Shown one piece after another: positions 26,875 through 37,876 of a stretch of 64,000 nucleotides of DNA. Under the pieces are notes generated by a model. The model was not told the DNA's origin. It was given only the letters and a program-made list of their open reading frames with translations, and made no database searches. Each line of letters starts with the position of its first letter. Within the stretch, counting starts at the first letter, position 1. A program made the translations under genes and the position numbers. Source of the stretch: Peribacillus frigoritolerans (GTDB lineage: Bacteria > Bacillota > Bacilli > Bacillales > DSM-1321); NCBI RefSeq assembly GCF_001636405.1, contig NZ_KV440950.1, positions 1,697,712-1,761,711 on the forward strand. Direction: 5' to 3'.

Positions 26875-28056
26875 TTAACTTTGTTCATTGCTTTTCGATG
26901 TTTGCTTGGAAGACCTGATGGGATAAAGGACCTTTTCAAGCGTCAGGGCATTCTTCTCGGTAATTTCAGGCTTTCTCGGAATGGGTTCGTATATATCTTC
27001 CATGTCATCCCATTCAGCCGGTAGGGGAACAGGGGACTCAGGCTGCCAGCTATCGAGCCATTCCTTTGATAGGGGACCTGAAATATCATTATCCGTCATT
27101 TCAAGCCAGACCCTCGCCCAAGCCCTCGGGACGACGCGCCATATATCATATCCGCCGCCGCCTACTGCAATCCACCGTCCTTCGCAATACTTATGGGCCA
27201 TTTCATGGGCCAACTTTGGTATTTCCCTAAAAATCTTCATGGTCGCAGATAAATGGGTGAGCGGATCGTAATAATGGGAATCGGCTCCGTTTTGCGTTAA
27301 TATGACATCCGGTTTGAAGTATTCAATGACCTCTTTAAAGGAAGCCCTATAGCATTCGAGCCAGGATTCATCTTCTGTGAACGCATCGACCGGGATGTTG
27401 AATGAATAGCCGTAGCCTTTACCCTGGCCTCGCTCGTTAATCGTGCCGGTGCCGGGAAATAAGTAGCGCCCCGTTTCATGAATGGATAAGGTGCATACAT
27501 CGGGATCATCATAAAATGACCATTGGACTCCATCACCATGATGTGCATCGGTATCGACATACAAGACACGCGCCCCATATTTCTTTTGCAGGTATTTAAT
27601 CGCGACCGAACTATCATTGTAAATGCAAAAGCCCGAAGCTTTCCCGCGGAAACCGTGATGCAGGCCACCGCCAAGATTAAGTGCGTGCAGGGACTGACCG
27701 GTCATGACGGCATCCACAGCCGTCAAGGTACCGCCTACAAGCAAGGCGCTTGCTTCGTGCATATTGGGGAAGATAGGGGTATCCTCTGTTCCCAGTCCAT
27801 AATTTACTGCCTTTTCAGGGGGGAGCTTTCCCTGGCCCGCTAATCTGACAGCGTTTACATAATGGTGATCATGGATCAGTTCCAATTCTGCATCGGTAGC
27901 CATTCTTGGCTTGATAATTTGATCATCATTGATGGCATGGTGTTTTTTTAATAAATCAAGCGTGAGTTTAAGCCGTTTTTGATTGAATGGATGATCATCG
28001 TTGAATTTGTAGGTAAGGAGTTCATCCGAATAGACGAAAAGGGATGTATCATTCAT
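26875..28056 (-). CDS. acuC: Acetoin utilization protein AcuC (class I/II histone-deacetylase-like)
   Basis: 393 residues, HDAC superfamily. AcuC removes the acetyl group from acetylated AcsA, reactivating it. Zinc/catalytic landmarks: LGGGLHHGFRGKASGFCIYND, VDTDAHHGDGVQWSFYD, LTQNGADSHYYDPLTHLSAT and GGGGYD. The start overlaps the acuB stop by 8 nt (ATGAATGA), so translation is coupled. Third gene of acuABC. Confidence 0.95.
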   Translation of the reverse strand: MNDTSLFVYSDELLTYKFNDDHPFNQKRLKLTLDLLKKHHAINDDQIIKPRMATDAELELIHDHHYVNAVRLAGQGKLPPEKAVNYGLGTEDTPIFPNMHEASALLVGGTLTAVDAVMTGQSLHALNLGGGLHHGFRGKASGFCIYNDSSVAIKYLQKKYGARVLYVDTDAHHGDGVQWSFYDDPDVCTLSIHETGRYLFPGTGTINERGQGKGYGYSFNIPVDAFTEDESWLECYRASFKEVIEYFKPDVILTQNGADSHYYDPLTHLSATMKIFREIPKLAHEMAHKYCEGRWIAVGGGGYDIWRVVPRAWARVWLEMTDNDISGPLSKEWLDSWQPESPVPLPAEWDDMEDIYEPIPRKPEITEKNALTLEKVLYPIRSSKQTSKSNEQS

Positions 28057-28699
28057 GTGAAATCCCCGGTAGACTAGGCCATAAAACGGTATAGCCTTCT
28101 TTCTTCAAATCCTCCACCACCATAAATGGATTCATCGTCTGTACACGAATTACAAGAATTTTATAATCGGTTCCATTTTTTTCAGGATAAACAAGGGTGC
28201 TCAGGATATTCGTATTGCGCCTTTTGAAAATATGGGCAATATCATGAAGGGAACCTGCCTTATCCGGGATTCTGATTTCGATTTGGGAACCGGGCTGATT
28301 GACTCCTGTCAACTCAACATATGAATGAAGTAAATCAGAACCGGTTATGATGCCCACTAACTTCCTGCCCTTTACGATTGGAAGGCAGCTGATATTGTTA
28401 TCACAAAAAACAGCCCCGATTTCTTCCACGAAATCAAGCGGGTGCCCCGTGATTATTTCCGTTTTCATGATGCTTGATAATGGTTTTTGTAAATCATTTT
28501 TGTATTCTTCGGTACGGAAAATAGAAGGGGCAGCATCCCGAATATCACGGTCGCTGACTAATCCCACAAGTTGAAAGCTTTCATCGACAATGGGTATATG
28601 GCGAATTCGTTTCTCCCTAATGATCAAGACAGCGCTATGGATGGTATCCGTTGGAGTGAGGGTGATGACATCCTCATTCATTATTGTTTCAACAATCAT
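28049..28699 (-). CDS. acuB: AcuB, CBS-CBS-ACT domain protein
   Basis: 216 residues. Two CBS motifs (residues ~5-60, MNEDVITLTPTDTI...; and ~80-135) are followed by an ACT-like domain (~140-215, IEIRIPDKAGSLHDIAHIF). Likely an adenine-nucleotide-sensing regulatory subunit of the acu system; its exact role is not established. AGGAGGAAGG precedes ATG 28699. 26 nt after acuA, 8-nt overlap with acuC. Confidence 0.93.
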   Translation of the reverse strand: MIVETIMNEDVITLTPTDTIHSAVLIIREKRIRHIPIVDESFQLVGLVSDRDIRDAAPSIFRTEEYKNDLQKPLSSIMKTEIITGHPLDFVEEIGAVFCDNNISCLPIVKGRKLVGIITGSDLLHSYVELTGVNQPGSQIEIRIPDKAGSLHDIAHIFKRRNTNILSTLVYPEKNGTDYKILVIRVQTMNPFMVVEDLKKEGYTVLWPSLPGISHE

Positions 28700-28725
28700 T
28701 TTCCTTCCTCCTCTTCCTCTCCTCT

Positions 28726-29358
28726 TTAATACATAAACCGATTCATAAAACGCAATTGGTCGAACTTCTGGATGGATTCCGGCGGGACTCTTTTGCCAAT
28801 TCGGGCCATCAGGCAGTTGGCCGGGTGGGAACTGATTTCAGGATCATCTGTTGCAAAGTAGACCAAGCCACCCGCACTCATCATTTTTTCCATGACCTTG
28901 CGATAGTCCCAAATATTCAGCCCTGTCCCTTTCAAATCCCAATGCCAATAGTATTCAGTGGTGATGATGATGAAGTCTTCAACCGAATCGTCTTCCATTG
29001 AAAGGCGGATCAGGTTCTTCCCGACCGAGGCACCCCGGTATTTAGGGATGACCTCGATTGCACCAAGCTCAATCAGGTCCTCCATCTTGATTTCCGACCA
29101 GCGCTCCAAGGGATCGGGATATAAGTAAGTTACATACCCCACGATTGTTTCATTTTCACGGGCGATGAAGATCCTGCCTTCAGGCAAGTCTGCTATCTCT
29201 ATTAACGCTTTATGCTGCAAAGCAGGGGGGCGAAAGGCGACCAAGTCTTCATGAAACTCATAAGCGGACATTTTTTCTCCGCTTAACGGTCCCTCGATGA
29301 TGAGCGTTCCGCTTAATGTCTGCAGTTCCTTAGTGTAAAAGGTCTTACTATATTCCAT
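28726..29358 (-). CDS. acuA: Protein acetyltransferase AcuA
   Basis: 210-residue GNAT-family acetyltransferase that acetylates and inactivates AcsA at its conserved C-terminal lysine. ATG 29358 (MEYSKTFYTKELQTL) follows GGGTGGTGAAAG; the frame extends upstream without a start signal. Acetyl-CoA loop around IPKYRGASVGKNLIRLS. Length equals that of B. subtilis AcuA. First gene of acuABC, divergent from its target gene acsA. Confidence 0.94.
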   Translation of the reverse strand: MEYSKTFYTKELQTLSGTLIIEGPLSGEKMSAYEFHEDLVAFRPPALQHKALIEIADLPEGRIFIARENETIVGYVTYLYPDPLERWSEIKMEDLIELGAIEVIPKYRGASVGKNLIRLSMEDDSVEDFIIITTEYYWHWDLKGTGLNIWDYRKVMEKMMSAGGLVYFATDDPEISSHPANCLMARIGKRVPPESIQKFDQLRFMNRFMY

Positions 29359-29616
29359 TCTTTCACCACCCTTGTTATATAGTAATCTTACACTCTCGCA
29401 TTCCGAAGCATCGCTTTTAAACCGAATGGAAAGCTTACATAAATTATACATGAAAACAAGGGGCATAATTCAGAAAGTTCAAGGCGCTTTTGTTACAGTG
29501 CTCCTTCTTTCCCGGCTACCATATGGATGCACCTTGACCATGACCATATACCAGTAACTTTCAACCTTCACCAAGAAGGGATTTCCCTAATATGGAAGTG
29601 CCCAATATTTTAAAAA

Positions 29617-29645
29617 TTGAGATAATTCGATTCTTATACTATAAT
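29617..29645 (+). promoter_or_regulatory. SigA promoter of acsA
   Basis: TTGAGA (29617-29622), 17-nt spacer, TATAAT (29640-29645). Transcription would start near 29652, about 30 nt before the acsA ATG. The rest of the acuA-acsA divergent spacer (29359-29616) shows no other convincing element. Confidence 0.8.
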
Positions 29646-29681
29646 AAAAATATAGAGCCGAATGAAGGGGGAGTTTGTCGT

Positions 29682-31400
29682 ATGAATGTGAAAGCGTTAC
29701 CAGTAGTGGAAGGTAATTTTAATTTAAAGAATTATGATGAAAAATACAATAAGTTTGACTGGTCTGAGACGGAAAAGGAATTCTCCTGGTCTGAAACCGG
29801 TAAAGTGAATCTTGCGTATGAAGCCATTGACCGCCATGTCGAAACATACAAAAAGAATAAAGTGGCCCTTTATTACAAAGACGATAAAAGAAATGAAAAG
29901 TATACATTCAAGGAAATGAAAGATTATACGAACCAAGCGGCCAATGTATTCAAGAACATTGCCAATGTGGAAAAAGGTGATCGTGTTTTCATTTTCATGC
30001 CTCGCTCCCCGGAGCTGTATTTTGCATTGTTGGGTGCGATTAAAACGGGAGCGGTCGTAGGGCCGTTGTTCGAAGCCTTCATGGAAGGCGCCATAAGGGA
30101 TCGTCTTGAAGATAGTGAGGCAAGTGTGATTGTGACGACACCTGAACTTTTGCCGCGCGTTCCAGTGGATGAATTACCCCATTTAAAGCATATTTTCCTG
30201 GTGGGGGAAAATATAAAAGAAGAAGGAAAGTACCATCACTTCAATAAGAAATTAAAAGAAGCCGACAAAAAATTCGACATTGAATGGGTCGATCGGAATG
30301 ACGGTCTGATTCTTCACTATACCTCCGGTTCCACAGGAAAACCAAAAGGGGTGCTTCATGTTCATAATGCGATGATCCAGCATTATCAAACGGCAAGATG
30401 GGTCCTTGATTTACAGGATGAGGATGTGTATTGGTGCACAGCGGATCCTGGTTGGGTGACAGGGACGTCTTACGGGATTTTTGGACCTTGGCTGACAGGG
30501 ACCTCGAATGTCATTGTAGGCGGGCGTTTCAAGCCTGAATCCTGGTACAAGACCTTGGAGGACTTTGGTGTCACGGTATGGTATAGTGCACCGACTGCCT
30601 TCAGGATGCTGATGGGCGCGGGTGACGAGATCGTTAAGCGGTTCGATTTAAGCACTCTCCGCCATATTTTAAGTGTCGGTGAACCGTTGAACCCGGAAGT
30701 GGTGCGCTGGGGAATGAAGGTATTCAATCACCGGATCCATGATACATGGTGGATGACGGAGACCGGGGCTCAGGTCATCTGCAATTATCCTTGCCTGGAA
30801 ATCAAACCGGGTTCGATGGGTAAACCGATTCCTGGCGTGAAAGCGGCAATAGTGGATGATCAAGGCAACGAGCTTCCGCCGCATAGAATGGGGAACCTTG
30901 CCATCAAGAAAGGCTGGCCTTCGATGATGAAGGCCGTCTGGAAGAATGAAGCGAAATATGAATCTTACTTTATGCCAGGCGATTGGTATGTTTCGGGGGA
31001 TTCCGCATACATGGATGAAGATGGTTATTTCTGGTTCCAAGGCCGTGTCGATGATGTCATCATGACTGCAGGGGAGAGGGTCGGACCTTTCGAAGTGGAA
31101 AGCAAGTTGGTCGAGCATCCAGCTGTAGCTGAAGCGGGGGTCATCGGTAAGCCGGATCCGGTTCGGGGGGAGATTATCAAAGCGTTTATCGCCCTTCGGG
31201 ACGGATACGATGCGAACGATGAGTTGATTGAGGATATTCGTACATTTGTGAAGCATGGTCTAGCAGCACATGCAGCACCTCGTGAAATTGAATTCAGGGA
31301 TAAACTTCCTAAAACAAGAAGCGGTAAAATCATGCGCCGTGTCTTGAAAGCTTGGGAACTTGATTTGCCAACCGGTGATTTATCATCGATGGAGGATTGA
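29682..31400 (+). CDS. acsA: Acetyl-coenzyme A synthetase
   Basis: 572 residues, AMP-forming. Activates acetate to acetyl-CoA, needed for growth on acetate and acetoin. ATG 29682 after AAGGGGGAG. Adenylation motifs: YTSGSTGKPKGVLH near residue 213, WWMTETGAQ, YVSGDSAYMDEDGYFWFQGRVDD. The regulatory lysine is Lys549 in PKTRSGKIMRR, the same number as the AcuA-acetylated lysine of B. subtilis AcsA. Regulation is double: transcription by CcpA through the overlapping cre site, activity by AcuA/AcuC from the divergent operon. Confidence 0.97.
   Translation: MNVKALPVVEGNFNLKNYDEKYNKFDWSETEKEFSWSETGKVNLAYEAIDRHVETYKKNKVALYYKDDKRNEKYTFKEMKDYTNQAANVFKNIANVEKGDRVFIFMPRSPELYFALLGAIKTGAVVGPLFEAFMEGAIRDRLEDSEASVIVTTPELLPRVPVDELPHLKHIFLVGENIKEEGKYHHFNKKLKEADKKFDIEWVDRNDGLILHYTSGSTGKPKGVLHVHNAMIQHYQTARWVLDLQDEDVYWCTADPGWVTGTSYGIFGPWLTGTSNVIVGGRFKPESWYKTLEDFGVTVWYSAPTAFRMLMGAGDEIVKRFDLSTLRHILSVGEPLNPEVVRWGMKVFNHRIHDTWWMTETGAQVICNYPCLEIKPGSMGKPIPGVKAAIVDDQGNELPPHRMGNLAIKKGWPSMMKAVWKNEAKYESYFMPGDWYVSGDSAYMDEDGYFWFQGRVDDVIMTAGERVGPFEVESKLVEHPAVAEAGVIGKPDPVRGEIIKAFIALRDGYDANDELIEDIRTFVKHGLAAHAAPREIEFRDKLPKTRSGKIMRRVLKAWELDLPTGDLSSMED
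29689..29702 (+). promoter_or_regulatory. cre site (CcpA operator) overlapping the acsA start
   Basis: TGAAAGCGTTACCA matches the cre consensus TGNAANCGNTNNCA at every fixed position. It covers codons 3-7 of acsA, about +38 to +51 from the predicted start site, where bound CcpA would block elongation. ccpA itself lies 3 kb away. acsA is a known CcpA target in B. subtilis. Confidence 0.85.
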
Positions 31401-31429
31401 GAAACTGAGTCATACTGATTATTGAAAAT

Positions 31430-31466
31430 GAAAAAGGCATCCATTGTCACATGGATGCCTTTTTGG
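31430..31466 (+). terminator. Terminator after acsA
   Basis: AAAAAGGCATCCA / TGGATGCCTTTTT perfect 13-bp stem with an 8-nt loop. Confidence 0.92.
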
Positions 31467-31478
31467 GAGATTATAAGG

Positions 31479-31514
31479 AAACAGGCTGTCGGGGGTTACC
31501 CGACAGCCTGTTTT
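31479..31514. terminator. Terminator of the penicillin-binding protein gene
   Basis: AACAGGCTGTCGGG / CCCGACAGCCTGTT perfect 14-bp stem, just beyond the minus-strand gene end; T-rich on the plus side only to a small extent. Confidence 0.7.
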
Positions 31515-31526
31515 AGTTCAAGAGTG

Positions 31527-34500
31527 TCATTCTTCCCCTTCTTCCGCTTTATCCGTTTCTTGCTCTTGATCATTGACTGTGCCTTGATCTTTGTCGTTCC
31601 CTTGAATTTCTTTATCTGTATTCTCTTTGTTTTGATCTTTGTCTTGAACTGGATCTTTTTCTTTATCCGTTTCCGTTTCTTTTTCTTGTTGTATATCTTT
31701 TTCCGGTTGTTTATCTGTATTTTTGTCTGGAGCGTTCTCTTCTTTTGAGTCTGTTTTTTTAACTTCGTTAACTATTTTATCTTTTCCGCGATCATCTTTA
31801 TTTTTCGTGGAATCTTCTTTGGAACTTGTCTTTTTAGCGCCGCTTTCAACATGTTGGGAAGGGGCTGATTCTTTACCGACAATGTCGACGGCCGTTACGT
31901 AATAAGATCCGCCAGATCCGACTTTGTAAACAAGATTCTCCCCAGCATTGATGCTCGACACTTTTTTGCCGTCTTTATAGACACGATAACCGACGACATC
32001 TCCTTCATGATGCAAGCCCCATGTAATCTTATCGTTGCTGATCGTTATGGATAGGGGATCTGGTGCTTTGCCATTATCATTCAATTTCGCTGTCGCCCCG
32101 ACGACATTTCCTGATTTTTCGGCTCCGGGAATCACGGATCCCGGGTCAATGACATATCTCAATCCGATATCTGCAAAGGAATCTGGATTCAACATGAACC
32201 CACCGCTTTTGAATTCGCCAGGTGTTTGCGGAAGGGCTGCGTAGCGTTTGCTGCCCACTGATACATATTGTCCATCTATGAAACTATCATCCGCCCTGGA
32301 TGGAGCATACTTGGCGATGAATAAATCCGATTTGACAAGCCCGGCCTTTTGGCATGAGCTTGAAGGCAGTAGTCCTGAAACGCCACAGAAGGAACGGCTG
32401 ACAATTCCGCCAGGCATTTCGAATCGCTTATCGGGGTCGATGAGTTTAGGGTCGACTTTATATGCTGCATTGATCAGATCTGCCCAATAATACATATTAC
32501 GTTTATTATATTCAAGACCATTATAAGTCCCTTGCAAGGATTTAGGCTTGTCATAACCGAGCCATGTCCCGAACGATACATTCGGGACATGGCTACAAAC
32601 CAGGCATCCCAATAGTTTTGTGAAGTACCGGTTTTACCTGCCCAATCGCTTGAGAAAGCAAGGCGGTTCCTGACCGAGGCCGCCGTCCCGCTGTTTACGA
32701 CATCACGCATCATATCGAGCGTCAGGTAAGCGGCTTGCGGAGAGAAAACATCCACTGGTTTCACTTTATGCTGATAGATGACTTTGCCATCTTTCGAAAC
32801 GATTTTATCGATCATATAAGCATCGATGAATTCTCCTGAATTGGCAAAAGTGCCATATGCATTGACGTTTTCTTCAACGGTTACACCTTTTTCCATCGCA
32901 CCCAATGACACGGCAAGATTGGAGTAATCCCCTTTCGTCACGGTGGAGAAGCCCATTTTTTCCAAATACGAAGCGGGGCTCAGGTTGATGATTTTCTTGT
33001 AAAAGAGCGCTGCCGGGATGTTATAGGAATTCTTCAGGGCCTCGCGGGCAGTCGATACTCCCGTATAGCTGCCGCCGCCATAGTTTCCTGGACTCCACGG
33101 TTTGCCGCCTGTTGGAATGGAGATCGGCACGTTGGCCGATACGCTGCCAGGCGAGATCTTGCCCAGCTCGATGCCTGGACCATATATCACCAGCGGCTTC
33201 ATCGTTGATCCGTTCGAGCGCAATGATGCGGTGGCGTGGTTGTACTGTTTCCGCTTAAAATCACGGCCGCCTACGAAACTGATGATTTTCCCTGTTTTAT
33301 TCTCGATAAGGATGGCCCCGGCTTCAACGGGCTCACCTGCTTTATCGTATCCGTAATTCGGATAGTTTTTCGTTACTTCCTGCATCTTGTCATAAATCTT
33401 TTTGTTGACGGTCGTATATACCTTATAGCCATTTTGCCGCAGCTTACGGTCGGCAAGTGCTAGATATTGAGCTTTTAAATCAGCATTCTTTAAATCTTTC
33501 TCTTCATATCCATCTTCTTTTGCCAGACTGACAGAGAGTATTTCGATGGAGCGTTTTTCGATTTCATCGATGAGCCATGGATATTTCTCGGATGGCATCT
33601 CCGTTTTACCGATAAAGTCTTTAGTAATGTCGTATGCGTTTGCTTTAGCATATTCTTCTTTTGTTATGTACCCGTTACTATACATCCGCTTTAAAACGGT
33701 TTTCATCCGGTTGATGCCGGGCTTTTGATTTTCCTTCAGTTTTCCTTTTTGGGTATATGGTGTATATCCGAAAGGGCTTTGCGGCAATCCAGCGATAAAG
33801 GCTGATTGGGGCAGTGTCAGATCTTTGGCCTCCACGCCAAAAATACCTTCAGCGGCGGACTCGACCCCGGCGATGTTCCGGCCTGAAGAGTTTCGTCCCA
33901 AAGTGGAGACGTTTAAGTACGTTTCCAAAATCTCTTCTTTTTCAAAGAACTTTTCGACCCGGAGCGCAAGAAGAATTTCTTTGGCTTTCCGTTCAAATGA
34001 TACTTCGTTGGTCAGGACCTGGTTTTTAATGAGCTGCTGTGTTAATGTACTTCCTCCCGATTGGACGGCTGCATTCGAAAATTCCTGGTAAATCGCACGC
34101 AGGATGGCTTTCGGAACAACCCCGTCATGTTCATAAAAATACTCATCTTCTGTAGCGATGACTGCATTTTTAAGATGCTTGGAAACTTTATCGATGGACA
34201 CTTCCTCACGCTCAAGGTCACTCTTAAGCTTGCCCAAGTATACTTCATCTGCAAAGTATACTTCAGAGGTCTCTTCATAATTGTAAATGTCTTTTTTCAA
34301 ATCTTCTTTTGAGCGTACTGGCTCATCATTGACGAGGGCAGCGAAATAGCCGGCTCCTACGCCGCCGGCGAATGAGAATCCTAGGATCCCGACAATAATG
34401 AGGATCAGTGTTAAATTCCAAATGACTTGGTATGTAACCCGCGCGTTCTTATGTGTTTTTTCACTTTGGAAAAAACGGGTCAGCTGCTTCCAGACTGTTT

Positions 34501-34528
34501 GAAATCTATCTTTTTGATTATTATTCAT
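31527..34528 (-). pseudogene. Class A penicillin-binding protein, frameshifted near 32583-32592
   Basis: Bifunctional peptidoglycan synthase split across two frames. Frame 1 (34528 down to ~32585): cytoplasmic tail, one membrane helix (residues ~34-60), GT51 transglycosylase (EDEYFYEHDGVVPKAILRA, GGSTLTQQLIKN), then transpeptidase with SxxK as STMK, SxN as SYN and KTG as GKTGTS, reaching NYWDAWFV. Frame 2 continues with PNVSFGTWLGYDKP, a FN3-like domain (ITISNDKITWGLHHEGDVVGYRV) and a ~90-residue Lys/Glu/Asp-rich tail. A single missing base joins the two. All catalytic motifs lie before the break, so a truncated product could still be partly functional. ATG 34528 follows CAGGGGG. A sequencing error is possible, but the break falls in a perfect inverted repeat. 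Confidence 0.85.
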
Positions 34529-34621
34529 CGTATCATACCCCCTGAAATCACATATATTATAGCATACAACCGGTAGGGGAAAGGGCATCTTTCTTATTTT
34601 TCTATAATCTGTAGGGTGATG

Positions 34622-34650
34622 TTGACAAGGATTCTTATGTATGATAAAAG
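34622..34650 (+). promoter_or_regulatory. Probable tyrS promoter
   Basis: TTGACA at 34622-34627. The -10 is less clear: TAAAAG lies at 17-nt spacing. Confidence 0.5.
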
Positions 34651-34654
34651 TTTA

Positions 34655-36216
<1,562 letters not shown>

Positions 36217-36221
36217 TTGTC

Positions 36222-36252
36222 CAAAGCCCGGCTGAATCCCAGCCGGGCTTTG
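36222..36252 (+). terminator. Terminator after tyrS
   Basis: CAAAGCCCGGCTG / CAGCCGGGCTTTG stem; the T-run is interrupted. Confidence 0.75.
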
Positions 36253-36279
36253 TTCTGCAATAATTTTTTTTTAAAAAAC

Positions 36280-36292
36280 GTTGATTGGAACG
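36280..36292 (+). repeat. Remnant of the GTTGATT repeat family
   Basis: GTTGATTGGAACG, preceded by AAAAAAC, equals the left end of the copies at 62486 and 62696. The rest of the repeat is lost or unrecognisable downstream. It marks the left edge of the AT-rich island. Confidence 0.55.
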
Positions 36293-36441
36293 TGGGCACT
36301 GCACCCCCTAGAGTCGCTTTACCCACAACCGTCGGGAGGATAAGCCATGATTTTAATTGGGGGAGGAGAATGGAAACCTAAGTCTAAATCTGCAGTAGTC
36401 ACATTTAAAAGGGTGCAAAAGCCAATCTTACATGGAAGGGT

Positions 36442-36636
36442 TTGACCCTGGAACTTGATGCTATCTTTGAAAAGGTACCGAAACAGCTTTGTCTAAGCTC
36501 CAATAGGCAAGAGATTTCTGCAGATAAGAAGGAGGTAATTATTACTTTCTTTGAATGGTATGCTCTATCGGATTATCATGATTTTCTGGAATCTCCATCA
36601 CGTCTACTCGAACTTGAGTCAGGATTTTTTAGCTAA
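36442..36636 (+). CDS. Small hypothetical ORF, uncertain
   Basis: A possible 64-residue protein from TTG 36442 (TLELDAIFEKVPKQLCLS...). Composition is protein-like (acidic, aromatic-rich), but the start is TTG with the nearest GGAAGG only 2 nt away. It may be the end of a truncated gene. No family recognised. Confidence 0.3.
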   Translation: MTLELDAIFEKVPKQLCLSSNRQEISADKKEVIITFFEWYALSDYHDFLESPSRLLELESGFFS

Positions 36637-36653
36637 TCAACATTTTATTATGT

Positions 36654-36836
36654 TTAGTCTTTGTTGTTTTTCCTCATAATTGATACAAAACAAAACATGG
36701 CTATCAATAATAGTATTGCTGGAAACGTATAAAAGCTTCCGTTGTATTTAATAGAGTGATCTACTTTTAAGCCATACAAATAAATAAATAGGATAAAAGA
36801 AACAGATAACGCTATAGTTCCGGCTATTAATTTCAT
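36654..36836 (-). CDS. Small two-helix membrane protein
   Basis: 60 residues beginning MKLIAGTIALSVSFILFIYLYGL and ending in a basic tail RKNNKD. Two hydrophobic segments (residues ~4-22 and ~37-54) are joined by a short polar loop (HSIKYNGS). A good ribosome-binding site (AGAGGTGAT) precedes ATG 36836. Divergent from the secreted protein gene at 36928; the two share a 91-nt AT-rich promoter region. Function unknown. Confidence 0.6.
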   Translation of the reverse strand: MKLIAGTIALSVSFILFIYLYGLKVDHSIKYNGSFYTFPAILLLIAMFCFVSIMRKNNKD

Positions 36837-36927
36837 AATATCACCTCTCTTTAGTTAATTTGTATTATATACTAAAAAGTGTATACTGTAATTATCAGAA
36901 AATTCAGAAAAATATGAGGGGTAAAAA

Positions 36928-37572
36928 ATGAGAATTAATAACCAAAAGTTTTACATTCAGCTTCTTAGTCTTTTCAGCCTGTTTATTCTATTAATAGGAT
37001 CTCTGAATTTATCAAGGGTCTCAGCAGAAGGGGGAGACGATTCCATTGTAGAAATTGAAGGAGCTAATGTGGAATTAACAGTTGATGCTCCTTACAGTTT
37101 AACAAAAGACAATGGAACCTTAGTATTTTTTGATACAGTAGAAGACTATAATGCTTATTTAGATAGCCAAATTATAAAAATTGTTCCTATATGCGCAACG
37201 TGTAATAAAACTACAACAACAACCATTACTACTAATACAGCAAAAGAAAAATGGGTAAACTATCACCCTCTTACAAACGCTTGGGCTAAAGCTAGCAGTT
37301 ATACTATTTCTCGTGGGAAATCATATACTATTTCTGGTTCTTATAGTTATGATGGATTTAATGTGGGTGTTAGCGTAGCTCATAATACCTCAGTTTCTAC
37401 AACAATCCCAGCTAATTCAAAAAAATACAGTAGATTAGGTGTTTGGTCAGACATTACTTTCAAGAGATTTAAACACATAGTAAAAAGCCCGACTGGAAAG
37501 GTTATAAATACGTATTATTCAAATACTGCATGCGGTGTTGGTGCTCCCTATATAAAAGTTAAATATAAATAA
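36928..37572 (+). CDS. Secreted protein of unknown function
   Basis: 214 residues. N-terminal signal peptide (basic start, hydrophobic 9-28) with likely cleavage after VSA at residue 33. The mature ~181 residues are rich in Thr/Ser/Lys/Tyr: a CATC motif (Cys89, Cys92), a Thr-rich stretch at 95-104, then alternating polar/hydrophobic beta-like segments (SYTISRGKSYTISGSYSYD, then NVGVSVAHNTSVSTTIP) and a third Cys202. GAGGGG precedes ATG 36928. Base composition is clearly more AT-rich than flanking tyrS and rpsD, suggesting acquisition. The beta-strand-rich, small, exported nature is compatible with a bacteriocin or surface protein; unproven. Confidence 0.75.
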   Translation: MRINNQKFYIQLLSLFSLFILLIGSLNLSRVSAEGGDDSIVEIEGANVELTVDAPYSLTKDNGTLVFFDTVEDYNAYLDSQIIKIVPICATCNKTTTTTITTNTAKEKWVNYHPLTNAWAKASSYTISRGKSYTISGSYSYDGFNVGVSVAHNTSVSTTIPANSKKYSRLGVWSDITFKRFKHIVKSPTGKVINTYYSNTACGVGAPYIKVKYK

Positions 37573-37876
37573 GAAATCAAATACAGTATCTATTTTAAAT
37601 GAATATATTATTTACAATAATTGTCTTAGCCTATTTCGTTACTGTATTTCTCCTACATTTATAATTTAAGTAATGTGGTGGTGACTTGGCTTTCGCTATA
37701 TTTTTACTTATTATACTACTTTATAAAGTATTCTTCTCTGATATTAAAAACGTCCTCCTATTTCAAGAGAACGTAAAAATAAGCAACAGTCCACAACCTA
37801 TTTTTTATTGGAGTTTTCTAAACCTCCCTAATTAAACAGGTTATCATACACCATTCTAAAAATCAGGAGAAAAAGA
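37573..37876. other. AT-rich gene-free spacer
   Basis: About 300 nt between the secreted-protein gene and the rpsD terminator. No supported gene, RNA or repeat found. Confidence 0.5.

Noticed and set aside
29380-29480. Second cre for acuABC
   Set aside because: The best match (TAAAAGCGATGCTT on the minus strand) misses three fixed positions of the consensus.
32474-32612. Two separate overlapping genes at the PBP locus
   Set aside because: The downstream frame lacks a start signal and directly continues the PBP family sequence (PNVSFGTWLGYDKP), so it is one gene with a frameshift.
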